The position numbers and the translations under genes were made by a program. Source: Firmicutes bacterium ZCTH02-B6 (GTDB lineage: Bacteria > Bacillota > Limnochordia > Limnochordales > ZCTH02-B6). From it: DNA of 16,928 nucleotides. The stretch spans positions 1 to 16,928 of the forward strand of contig LZRQ01000060.1 in assembly GCA_002159155.1 (NCBI GenBank). The letters run 5' to 3'. Numbering within the stretch: the stretch's first letter is position 1; each line of letters starts with the position of its first letter. Positions 8,183-13,735 of the stretch are shown here, piece after piece. The notes under the pieces were generated by a model. That model saw only the letters and a list, made by a program, of their open reading frames with translations, was not told the origin of the DNA and did not search any database.

Positions 8183-8203
8183 GCCCCGCCTGCCAGGCGG
8201 GGC
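8183..8203. repeat. Perfect 8-bp hairpin in the divergent intergenic region
   Basis: GCCCCGCC (8183-8190), loop TGCCA, then GGCGGGGC (8196-8203). It sits in the 170-base gap between the MoxR gene (minus) and the 223-residue protein gene (plus), in what would be the leader of the MoxR transcript. No T-run follows on the minus strand; on the plus strand only a TTTT about 10 bases further on. It could be a regulatory leader structure or a transcription boundary; function unknown. Confidence 0.5.
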
Positions 8204-8226
8204 CGTCGGGCGTTTTGTACGTATTT

Positions 8227-8235
8227 CTATGATAG
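8227..8235. promoter_or_regulatory. Symmetric -10 element, possible bidirectional promoter core
   Basis: CTATGATAG is a palindrome apart from its central base and gives TATGAT on the plus strand and TATCAT on the minus strand, each 5 of 6 to TATAAT. It lies between divergent genes, about 85 bases from each start. Symmetric TATNATA elements can start transcription both ways. No good -35 is present on either side at 16-18 bp, so this is weak. Confidence 0.25.
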
Positions 8236-8316
8236 TTCCAACCGCCCGCTCCGGATTCCTGCCGCCGCCGGCAAGGGTTTCCAGGGGCGCTCGGGCTTGC
8301 CAGCGGAGGGACCACG

Positions 8317-8988
8317 GTGACCCAACCGCAAACCGTCACCGCCCGCCTCCAGTGGGCCGGGCGGGAGTACACCGTTGCAGGCGTTCTCGCGCCCACGTTC
8401 CTTGTCGAAAACGGCCGCGTGCTGGTGCGTTTGGATCAGGTCTCGCCGCAGCTCGACGGGTTGACGGGGACAAGCCTCTGGGTGCCGGCGGGACAGGTCG
8501 AGGCGCCGGGCGGCTTGACGCTGCGCTCGCACTTGTGCAGCATACCTCCCGGCCAGGAGCGAGACTACGCCCTGCGCACCCTCATCCTGCCCGTGACCCG
8601 CTATGTGCGCGACCACTGCTTGCGCATTGAGCTGTGGGCGGGACTGCCGCGGTTTGTGGAGCTGAGCTTGGCCATCGCCGTGCCAACCGAACACGCCACA
8701 GAGTACTTGTGGGACCTGGCCGTCGCAGGCCGCCTCGGCCAGTCCCGGCCGCTGCAGTGGCAGCCGCCCAGGCAGCTTCTGGCCGCCGCCGAGCCGGACC
8801 CTAAGGAACGGGCGTCCGCCGCCCACTACGTGGGCCAGCTTCCCCTCTATCTTTCGACGCAGCAGTATTGGTCGGTGTTTCGCTGGGACGGCCAGCGGCT
8901 CGTGCACATCCTCCAGTTCTCCCTCGAAGACAAGCTGCGCCGCACGCTGGAAACACGCCTGGGCCTCAAGCCTGTCAACGACCTCTGA
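8317..8988 (+). CDS. Unrecognised 223-residue protein
   Basis: The GTG start has GGAGGG 7 bases upstream and the composition is that of a real gene, but I do not recognise a family. There is no signal peptide or membrane helix. The first 60 residues look beta-rich (VLVRLDQVSPQLDGLTGTSLWVPAGQVE) and faintly recall a copper-amine-oxidase-N/stalk module, without its usual motifs. The middle has RTLILPVTRYVRDHCLRIEL and ELSLAIAVPTEHATEYLWDL; the end (residues about 175-215) has LYLSTQQYWSVFRWDGQRL and a charged helix. There are two cysteines, not in a CxxC arrangement. It is divergent from the MoxR/VWA unit and precedes the spore coat gene by 98 bases, so it could belong to either context. Confidence 0.7.
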   Translation: MTQPQTVTARLQWAGREYTVAGVLAPTFLVENGRVLVRLDQVSPQLDGLTGTSLWVPAGQVEAPGGLTLRSHLCSIPPGQERDYALRTLILPVTRYVRDHCLRIELWAGLPRFVELSLAIAVPTEHATEYLWDLAVAGRLGQSRPLQWQPPRQLLAAAEPDPKERASAAHYVGQLPLYLSTQQYWSVFRWDGQRLVHILQFSLEDKLRRTLETRLGLKPVNDL

Positions 8989-9023
8989 GCCGCGCCTGCC
9001 TGTGACATTTCAGGGACCGGGAG

Positions 9024-9054
9024 GCATGAGGGACCAAGGGTGCGGTGCATGCTA
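9024..9054 (+). promoter_or_regulatory. Candidate forespore-type (sigma-F/G) promoter of the coat gene
   Basis: GCATGA (9024-9029), an 18-base spacer, then CATGCTA (9048-9054). The -10 fits the sigma-G consensus CATNHTA exactly and the -35 differs from GCATAA by one base. Transcription would start near 9061, leaving a 26-base leader holding the ribosome binding site. No sigma-A promoter is visible here. The match is short and could be chance. Confidence 0.3.
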
Positions 9055-9086
9055 TGCCCGACAACACCCTTGGGGGAGGAATCCGA

Positions 9087-9917
9087 TTGGCCACCATCAC
9101 ACAGCACGAGGCGGCAGAACTGTGGGAAATTGTGCGGGATCACCATCTAGCGGGGGCTAAGCTGCTCTGGATGGCCCAGGGCGTGCAGGATCAGCACCTG
9201 CGGCAGATGATGCAGCAACACGCCCACCGTTTCCAACAGGCGGCCCAGCAGTTGGACGGCTTTCTCCACAGCGGCATGGGCCAGGCGAGCATGTTGGGCC
9301 AGACGTGGCAGCCTGCGGGACAAGGATGGCAAGGCTCGTTCATGGGCGCCGGTGTCCAAGGCGGGCAAGGCGGCATGATGGGCCAAAACCCGCATCCCAT
9401 CGATGTGCTGGCGGCCGGGGAATGCCTCAAAGAGTGCAAGTCGATGGCGGTCAAGTGCATGTGGGGCGCCACGGAGGCGTCGCAGCCGGCCCGCGGTTTC
9501 CTGCAGCAGCTGGCCGGGGAACACCTGCACATGGCCGAGCAGCACTACCGCTGGCTTGAGCAGCGCGGCCTGTACGCTTCGCCCAAGGCCGACCAGCAAG
9601 CCATCCAGACCTACAACCAGAAACTCCACCAGATCGCCCAGTCGGGACAGCAAGCGGTGCAGCTGGCCCAGGCGCAGCTGGGCGGCCAACAGGACCAATT
9701 CCAGCAGTACCAGTACGGGCAGCAACAGCAGTACGGGCAGTCACAGTATGCGCAACAACCCCAGTACGCGCAGTACGGGCAGCAGTACGGGCAGCCCTAC
9801 GGCCAGACGTTCCAATACAGCCAACAGCAGGGCCAGCCGTTCCAGTCCGGGCAGCACTACGGGCAGCAGAGCCAGCTGTACGGGCAGCAGTACACGCAAC
9901 CCCAAGTGCGGCAGTAA
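9087..9917 (+). CDS. CotF-like spore coat protein with Gln/Tyr/Gly-rich repetitive tail
   Basis: The 276-residue product has two CotF/ferritin-like helical segments joined by a Gly/Gln/Met-rich linker. Segment 1 (residues about 5-55) starts HEAAELWEIVRDHHLAGAKL; segment 2 (about 102-165) includes DVLAAGECLKECKSM and ends AEQHYRWLEQRGLYASPK, the usual close of CotF domains. Residues about 205-276 are almost entirely Gln, Tyr, Gly, Ser, Pro and Ala, with repeated YGQ(Q) units. CotF proteins sit in the coat of bacterial endospores; the Tyr/Gln tail would suit cross-linking or self-assembly. The TTG at 9087 is preferred because GGGGGAGGA (9072-9080) lies 6 bases before it; the ATG at 9045 has no ribosome binding site. 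A terminator follows 45 bases after the stop. Confidence 0.85.
   Translation: MATITQHEAAELWEIVRDHHLAGAKLLWMAQGVQDQHLRQMMQQHAHRFQQAAQQLDGFLHSGMGQASMLGQTWQPAGQGWQGSFMGAGVQGGQGGMMGQNPHPIDVLAAGECLKECKSMAVKCMWGATEASQPARGFLQQLAGEHLHMAEQHYRWLEQRGLYASPKADQQAIQTYNQKLHQIAQSGQQAVQLAQAQLGGQQDQFQQYQYGQQQQYGQSQYAQQPQYAQYGQQYGQPYGQTFQYSQQQGQPFQSGQHYGQQSQLYGQQYTQPQVRQ
9706..9917 (+). repeat. Imperfect CAG/TACGGGCAG coding repeats (YGQ tail)
   Basis: About 210 bases made of variants of CAGTACGGGCAG with CAGCAG runs, encoding the Tyr-Gly-Gln tail of the coat protein. Several units are identical at DNA level, suggesting growth by slippage or unequal recombination; length variation between strains is likely. 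Confidence 0.8.
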
Positions 9918-9962
9918 ACCGCCGGGGCGCGCTGCACTGTCCCGGCATGTCCTCGCATCGGG

Positions 9963-10004
9963 GGGCGGGGTGTCCCGGCGGACGCCCCGCCCTCTTTCTG
10001 CTTT
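9963..10004 (+). terminator. Intrinsic terminator after the coat protein gene
   Basis: GGGCGGGGTGTCC (9963-9975) pairs with GGACGCCCCGCCC (9980-9992) in a 13-bp stem with one G-U pair and a CGGC tetraloop, followed by the T-rich TCTTTCTGCTTT. It separates the coat gene from the cysteine-synthesis genes. The rest of the 169-base gap (9918-10086) shows no riboswitch; TTGACG at 10048-10053 has no matching -10. Confidence 0.85.
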
Positions 10005-10086
10005 CCTTCAACGATGACGCCCCCTCCGGATGAGTGGTACGATAGGATTGACGGTGGGACTACTTGGCATATCCGGAGGTTTCTGC

Positions 10087-11013
10087 ATGCCCCAAGCCAA
10101 CCGCGTTTATGAAAGCGTCATGGACCTCATCGGGGGCACGCCCCTGGTGCGGATCCGCAAATTCGAAGGCCTGGACCGGGTGCGGCTATATGCCAAACTC
10201 GAATTTCTCAACCCCGGCGGCAGCGTCAAAGACCGCATCGGGCCCCACATGATCCGTGCCGCGGAAATGCAGGGCAAGCTCCGCCCCGGCGGCACCATCA
10301 TCGAGCCCACGGCGGGCAACACCGGCATCGGCCTCGCGCTGGCCGCGCTGGAACGAGGCTACCGCCTCATCTTGGTGGTGCCCCAGCACTTCTCCCAGGA
10401 AAAGCAGACCCTCATGAGGGCTCTCGGCGCCGAGATCGTGAACACGCCCAGGGAGAAAGGGATGGCAGGGGCCATCGAAAAGGCGAAAGAGCTGGCGGCC
10501 CAAATCGAAAACTCCTTCGTCCCCCAGCAGTTTGCCAACCCGGCCAACCCCCAGGCTCACTACGACACGACCGGGCCCGAGATCTACGAACAACTGCAAG
10601 GGCGGATCGACGTGTTTGTGGCCGGCGTCGGCACCGGCGGCACCTTCACCGGCACCGCCCGCTATCTTAAGGAGCAAATCCCGGGCCTGCGGGCCGTGGC
10701 GGTGGAGCCCGAAGGGTCCATTCTCTGCGGCGGCGAGCCTGGGCCGCACCGCACCGAGGGCATCGGCGTCGAGTTCATCCCGGAAACGCTGGACACGGGC
10801 CTCATCGACAAGGTGTACACGGTGTCCGACGACGACGCCTTTGCCATGGTCAAGGAGTTGGCCCGGCGCGAAGGGATCCTGTGCGGCAGCTCCGCGGGGG
10901 CGGCGTTTTACGCCGCGTGGCACGAGGCCAAGCAAGCGCCGGACGGCAGCACGATCGTCGTTGTGTTTCCCGACAGCAGTGAACGGTACTTGAGCAAGGG
11001 CATCTACGACTGA
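10087..11013 (+). CDS. mccA: O-acetylserine-dependent cystathionine beta-synthase / cysteine synthase family (MccA-like)
   Basis: This 308-residue fold-type II PLP enzyme belongs to the CysK/CBS family. Motifs: GGTPLVRI (16-23), PLP Lys48 in NPGGSVKDR, the substrate loop EPTAGNTGIG (73-82), the phosphate loop GVGTGGTFTG, and GSSAGAA near the end. The TAGNTG loop (Ala, where CysK has Ser) and the segment NTPREKGMAGAIEKAKEL recall Bacillus MccA (YrhA), which joins homocysteine to O-acetylserine to make cystathionine. The next gene is an MccB-like cystathionine lyase, which supports reverse transsulfuration rather than plain cysteine synthesis. The ATG at 10087 has CCGGAGGT 6 bases upstream; an in-frame ATG at 10030 would add 19 residues not typical of the family. 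Plain CysK remains possible. Confidence 0.9.
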   Translation: MPQANRVYESVMDLIGGTPLVRIRKFEGLDRVRLYAKLEFLNPGGSVKDRIGPHMIRAAEMQGKLRPGGTIIEPTAGNTGIGLALAALERGYRLILVVPQHFSQEKQTLMRALGAEIVNTPREKGMAGAIEKAKELAAQIENSFVPQQFANPANPQAHYDTTGPEIYEQLQGRIDVFVAGVGTGGTFTGTARYLKEQIPGLRAVAVEPEGSILCGGEPGPHRTEGIGVEFIPETLDTGLIDKVYTVSDDDAFAMVKELARREGILCGSSAGAAFYAAWHEAKQAPDGSTIVVVFPDSSERYLSKGIYD

Positions 11014-11030
11014 GGGCGCCTGCGGCGCCC
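11014..11030 (+). repeat. Short GC hairpin directly after the mccA-like stop codon
   Basis: GGGCGCC, loop TGC, GGCGCCC: a 7-bp stem starting at the base after TGA. No T-run follows, so it is unlikely to be a full terminator; it may limit 3' decay or tune expression of the next gene. The 105-base gap also holds CCGGCC-TT-GGCCGG just downstream. Confidence 0.45.
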
Positions 11031-11118
11031 ATTCTCCGGCACGGGCAAGACAAGCCGGCCTTGGCCGGACCAATGCGCCGCGGGGAAACCCGGCCCGCGG
11101 TGGGACAGGAGGCGGCGT

Positions 11119-12249
11119 ATGAGGCTCAAGACCTTGATTGTCCACGGCGGGCACGGCCCGGACCCGGCGACGGGAGCGGTCAACGTGCCCATCTACCTCT
11201 CTTCGACCTACGCGCAGGAGCGGCCCGGCGTTCACCGGGGGTATGAGTACTCGCGCACCGGCAACCCGACCCGGACGGCCCTGGAAAACCTTGCGGCGGA
11301 GCTCGAGGGCGGCGTGCGTGGCCTTGCCTTTGCATCGGGCATGGCGGCCATGTCCACCGTGCTGAGCCTTCTGGACGCGGGCGACCACATCATCGTCGGC
11401 GACGACGTGTACGGCGGCACATACCGGGTCGTGGAACGCGTGTTCAAGCGTTTGGGCATCCAGGCCAGCTACGCGGACACGTCCGACCCTGAGGACGTGG
11501 CGCGACAGGTCCGCCCCGAAACCCGGATGATCATCGTGGAGTCCCCCACCAACCCTCTCCTAAAGGTCGCCGACCTGCGGGCCCTGGCTGAGGTGGCCCA
11601 TCAGGCGGGCGCGTGGCTGGTGGTGGACAACACCTTTATGACGCCTTACTGGCAGCAGCCGCTGGCCGCCGGCGCCGACATCGTCGTGCACAGCGCGACC
11701 AAGTACCTGAGCGGCCACTCGGACGTGGTCGCGGGCCTTGTGGTGGTCAAAGACGTGGAACTGGGCGAGCGGCTGCACTACCTGCAAAATGCCGTCGGCG
11801 GGGTGCTCGGGCCCCAGGACAGCTGGCTGCTCATCCGCGGCATCCGCACGCTCGGCGTGCGCATGGAGGCCCACGAGCGCAACGCCCAGGCCCTGGCCAA
11901 CTGGCTCCGGGAACAACCGTGGGTGCGGCGGGTCTATTACCCCGGCCTCCCGGACCATCCGGGACACGAGGTGCACAAGCAGCAGGCCCGGGGCTTCGGC
12001 GGCATGCTCTCTTTTGAAACCGACACCCCGGAGCGGGCCGAGCGGATCGTCAGCGCCACCCGCATCTTTACCCTGGCGGAAAGCCTTGGCGGCGTGGAGA
12101 GCCTCATTTCCCTGCCGGCCAAGATGACCCACGCCTCGATCCCGCCGGAGCGCCGGGCGCAGCTGGGCATCACCGACAGCCTGGTGCGGGTTTCCGCGGG
12201 CATCGAAGATGCGGATGACCTCATCCAAGACTTGGCACAGGCCATCTGA
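11119..12249 (+). CDS. mccB: Cystathionine gamma-lyase / gamma-synthase family PLP enzyme (MccB-like)
   Basis: This 376-residue enzyme is of the Cys/Met-metabolism PLP family. It starts MRLKTLIVHGGHGPDPATGAVNVP, typical of the family. Further motifs are YSRTGNPTR (residues about 45-53), the PLP Lys195 in VVHSATKYLSGHSDVVAG, ESLGGVESLISLP near the C-terminus, and VRVSAGIED. The ATG has AGGAGG 6 bases upstream. In Bacillus, MccB cleaves cystathionine to cysteine, 2-oxobutyrate and ammonia; with the MccA-like gene 105 bases upstream this gives homocysteine-to-cysteine conversion. Sequence alone does not separate lyase from cystathionine gamma-synthase (MetB) or homocysteine desulfhydrase activity; the context favours lyase. 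No S-box or T-box leader is present. Confidence 0.9.
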   Translation: MRLKTLIVHGGHGPDPATGAVNVPIYLSSTYAQERPGVHRGYEYSRTGNPTRTALENLAAELEGGVRGLAFASGMAAMSTVLSLLDAGDHIIVGDDVYGGTYRVVERVFKRLGIQASYADTSDPEDVARQVRPETRMIIVESPTNPLLKVADLRALAEVAHQAGAWLVVDNTFMTPYWQQPLAAGADIVVHSATKYLSGHSDVVAGLVVVKDVELGERLHYLQNAVGGVLGPQDSWLLIRGIRTLGVRMEAHERNAQALANWLREQPWVRRVYYPGLPDHPGHEVHKQQARGFGGMLSFETDTPERAERIVSATRIFTLAESLGGVESLISLPAKMTHASIPPERRAQLGITDSLVRVSAGIEDADDLIQDLAQAI

Positions 12250-12359
12250 GCACGGGAGTGCAGTGGCTTGCAGGGGGGGCGGGGCCGCGGAGGCCCGGCC
12301 TGCCCCACGGCCGGAATCGCCAGAGAAGTGCCGATTGTAGAGAGGGGTTGGAAGGATTT

Positions 12360-13163
12360 ATGCTGCCCGCCGATACCCTTGCGGGCCGGGTCGCCGTCAT
12401 CACGGGCGGGAGCTCCGGCCTGGGCCTGGCCATGGCCCGCTGCTTTGCGAGCCTTGGGGCGTCGCTGGTGCTGGCGGCCCGGAATGCGGAGCGCCTGGAA
12501 AGGGCGGCCAAGGAGCTGGAGGCCAGCGGTGCGCCCGTCCTCGCGGTCCCCATGGACGTCCGTGACCCGGCGCAAGTGGACGAGCTGTTGGCCAGGACGC
12601 TGGAGCGGTTTCAGCGGCTGGACATCCTCGTCAACAACGCGGCCGGCAACTTCGTCTGCCCCGCCCACGAGCTGAGCGTCAACGGCTGGAATGCCGTGAT
12701 CAACATCGTCCTCAACGGCACTTTTTACTGCAGCCGCGCCGTGGGCCGGCACTGGATCGAGAAACGGCAACCCGGCACCATCCTCAACATCATCGCCACC
12801 TACGCCTGGCACGGGGGCCCCGGCACCGTCCATTCGGCAGCGGCCAAAGCGGGCGTACTGGCCATGACCCGCACTTTGGCGGTGGAGTGGGCGCCCTACG
12901 GTATCCGGGTCAACGCCATCGCGCCGGGGCCAATTGACAAGACCGGCGGTGCGGAGCAGCTGTGGGCCACGCCGGAAGCAGCCGAGCGGCTGCGATCCGC
13001 CATCCCCCTCGGGCGGTTCGGGGAGCCGGAGGAAGTCGCCCACGCGGCGGCCTACCTGGTTTCCGATTACGCGTCGTACATGACCGGCGAGTGCCTCGTC
13101 ATCGACGGGGGCTTGTGGCTCGGCCGCAACCTGTTTGTGGAGCGGACGCCCAAGCGCAAATAG
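12360..13163 (+). CDS. fadH: 2,4-dienoyl-CoA reductase, short-chain dehydrogenase type (FadH-like)
   Basis: This 267-residue NADP(H)-dependent reductase closely recalls Bacillus FadH. It has TGGSSGLG (15-22) for cofactor, NNAAGNF (92-98), the segment NVVLNGTFYCSRAVG-like INIVLNGTFYCSRAVGR, ATYAWHGGPGTVHSAAAK, and NAIAPGPIDKTGGAEQLW. Lys163 of the active site is kept, but Ser159 stands where classical SDRs have the YxxxK Tyr, as in dienoyl-CoA reductases. The enzyme removes the extra double bond of unsaturated fatty acids during beta-oxidation in the cytoplasm. The ATG at 12360 follows GGAAGG by 4 bases; the 34 upstream in-frame codons from 12258 are not family-like. Other beta-oxidation genes are not adjacent. 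The 110-base gap before it is GC-rich with no clear promoter. Confidence 0.9.
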   Translation: MLPADTLAGRVAVITGGSSGLGLAMARCFASLGASLVLAARNAERLERAAKELEASGAPVLAVPMDVRDPAQVDELLARTLERFQRLDILVNNAAGNFVCPAHELSVNGWNAVINIVLNGTFYCSRAVGRHWIEKRQPGTILNIIATYAWHGGPGTVHSAAAKAGVLAMTRTLAVEWAPYGIRVNAIAPGPIDKTGGAEQLWATPEAAERLRSAIPLGRFGEPEEVAHAAAYLVSDYASYMTGECLVIDGGLWLGRNLFVERTPKRK

Positions 13164-13177
13164 GACGGTGCGGGCGA

Positions 13178-13207
13178 TTGACACCTGGCCAGGGAGAAAC
13201 CTATAAT
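13178..13207 (+). promoter_or_regulatory. Consensus sigma-A promoter for the perR-like/dtxR-like pair
   Basis: TTGACA (13178-13183), an 18-base spacer, and TATAAT (13202-13207): both hexamers are perfect. Transcription should start near 13214, giving a leader of about 78 bases before the ATG at 13292. Such a strong promoter fits a gene normally held down by a repressor bound in the leader. Confidence 0.85.
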
Positions 13208-13214
13208 CGGTGGT

Positions 13215-13272
13215 AGTCAACAGTCGTTGTTATTTAACAGTATGATAGCAAGTAACAGCGTGCTGTCAACTG
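13215..13272 (+). promoter_or_regulatory. Two palindromes and repeated AAC(A/T)G motifs in the regulator leader, likely operators
   Basis: TGTTA-TT-TAACA (13228-13239) and ACAGC-GT-GCTGT (13255-13266) share a 5-2-5 layout with centres 27 bp apart. AGTCAACAG (13215-13223), TTAACAG, GTAACAG and TGTCAACTG (13264-13272) recur through the region. They lie just downstream of the start point, where a repressor would block transcription. The region is A/T-rich compared with its surroundings. Neither a perfect Fur/PerR box nor a known DtxR box is matched, so the bound protein is unknown; autoregulation by one of the two encoded regulators is the simplest idea. Confidence 0.5.
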
Positions 13273-13291
13273 ACGCAAGGTGGGTCACAAT

Positions 13292-13735
13292 ATGCCCCAC
13301 GGCCAGAGCTTGGTGGAGCAGCTGCGGGACAACGGCCTCAAGCTCACGCCCCAGCGGCACCTGATTTGCCAGTTGATCGAAAACAATCACGACCACCCGA
13401 CGGTGGACGACTTGTACGAGCAGGCCACCGCGGTCATGCCGAGCATGTCCCTCAAGACGGTGTACACCACGTTGTACGAACTGGCTGGCCTCGGCGCGAT
13501 CCGGCTTGTCAACGTGGGCACGGGCGGGTTCCGGGTCGAATGCAACCTCAGCCCCCACTCCCACCTGGTGTGCCGTTCCTGCGGCAAAGTGATGGACGTT
13601 CCCGTCGATCCCGCGGAGCACGCGGATCTGTCGGTTCTGAAGGAGTACGATTTCGAAGTGGAACAGCGGGAAATCATCTTTCGGGGCCTGTGCGGCGAGT
13701 GCGCGGGCCGGGCCGGGGAGGGTCCAGGGGCATGA
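13292..13735 (+). CDS. perR: Fur-family regulator, PerR-like
   Basis: This 147-residue metal-dependent repressor has an N-terminal winged helix (LKLTPQRHLICQLIE and SLKTVYTTLYEL) and a C-terminal dimer domain with structural zinc site CxxC pairs Cys94/97 and Cys134/137. Ligands align to B. subtilis PerR with a constant offset of -2: His35 (His37), His89 (His91), His91 (His93) and Asp102 (Asp104). The exception is Glu83 at the Asp85 position. Asp at position 104 is characteristic of peroxide-sensing PerR, whereas Fur tends to have Glu. The ATG at 13292 (AAGGTGG about 10 upstream) is chosen over GTG 13280. The stop overlaps the next start (ATGA), so the two regulators are coupled. Likely targets are peroxide defence or metal-uptake genes outside the window; Fur proper is the alternative. 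Confidence 0.88.
   Translation: MPHGQSLVEQLRDNGLKLTPQRHLICQLIENNHDHPTVDDLYEQATAVMPSMSLKTVYTTLYELAGLGAIRLVNVGTGGFRVECNLSPHSHLVCRSCGKVMDVPVDPAEHADLSVLKEYDFEVEQREIIFRGLCGECAGRAGEGPGA

Noticed and set aside
9045..9086. ATG at 9045 as the coat protein start
   Set aside because: No ribosome binding site, and GGGGGAGGA stands 6 bases before the in-frame TTG at 9087; 9045 also overlaps the candidate promoter -10.
10048..10073. TTGACG as a -35 for the mccA-like gene
   Set aside because: No acceptable -10 lies 16-18 bases downstream, and the ribosome binding site follows almost at once.
10030..10086. ATG at 10030 as the mccA-like start
   Set aside because: It would add 19 residues not typical of the family and would bury the excellent CCGGAGGT site in front of the ATG at 10087.
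9918..10086. S-box, T-box or other riboswitch before the sulfur genes
   Set aside because: The gap holds the coat gene's terminator and then only about 80 bases; no riboswitch core or second terminator/antiterminator is seen.
12258..12359. Upstream extension of the FadH-like frame
   Set aside because: The 34 extra codons are Gly/Arg/Pro-rich and unlike SDR N-termini; the ATG at 12360 places the TGxxxGxG motif at the usual residue 15.
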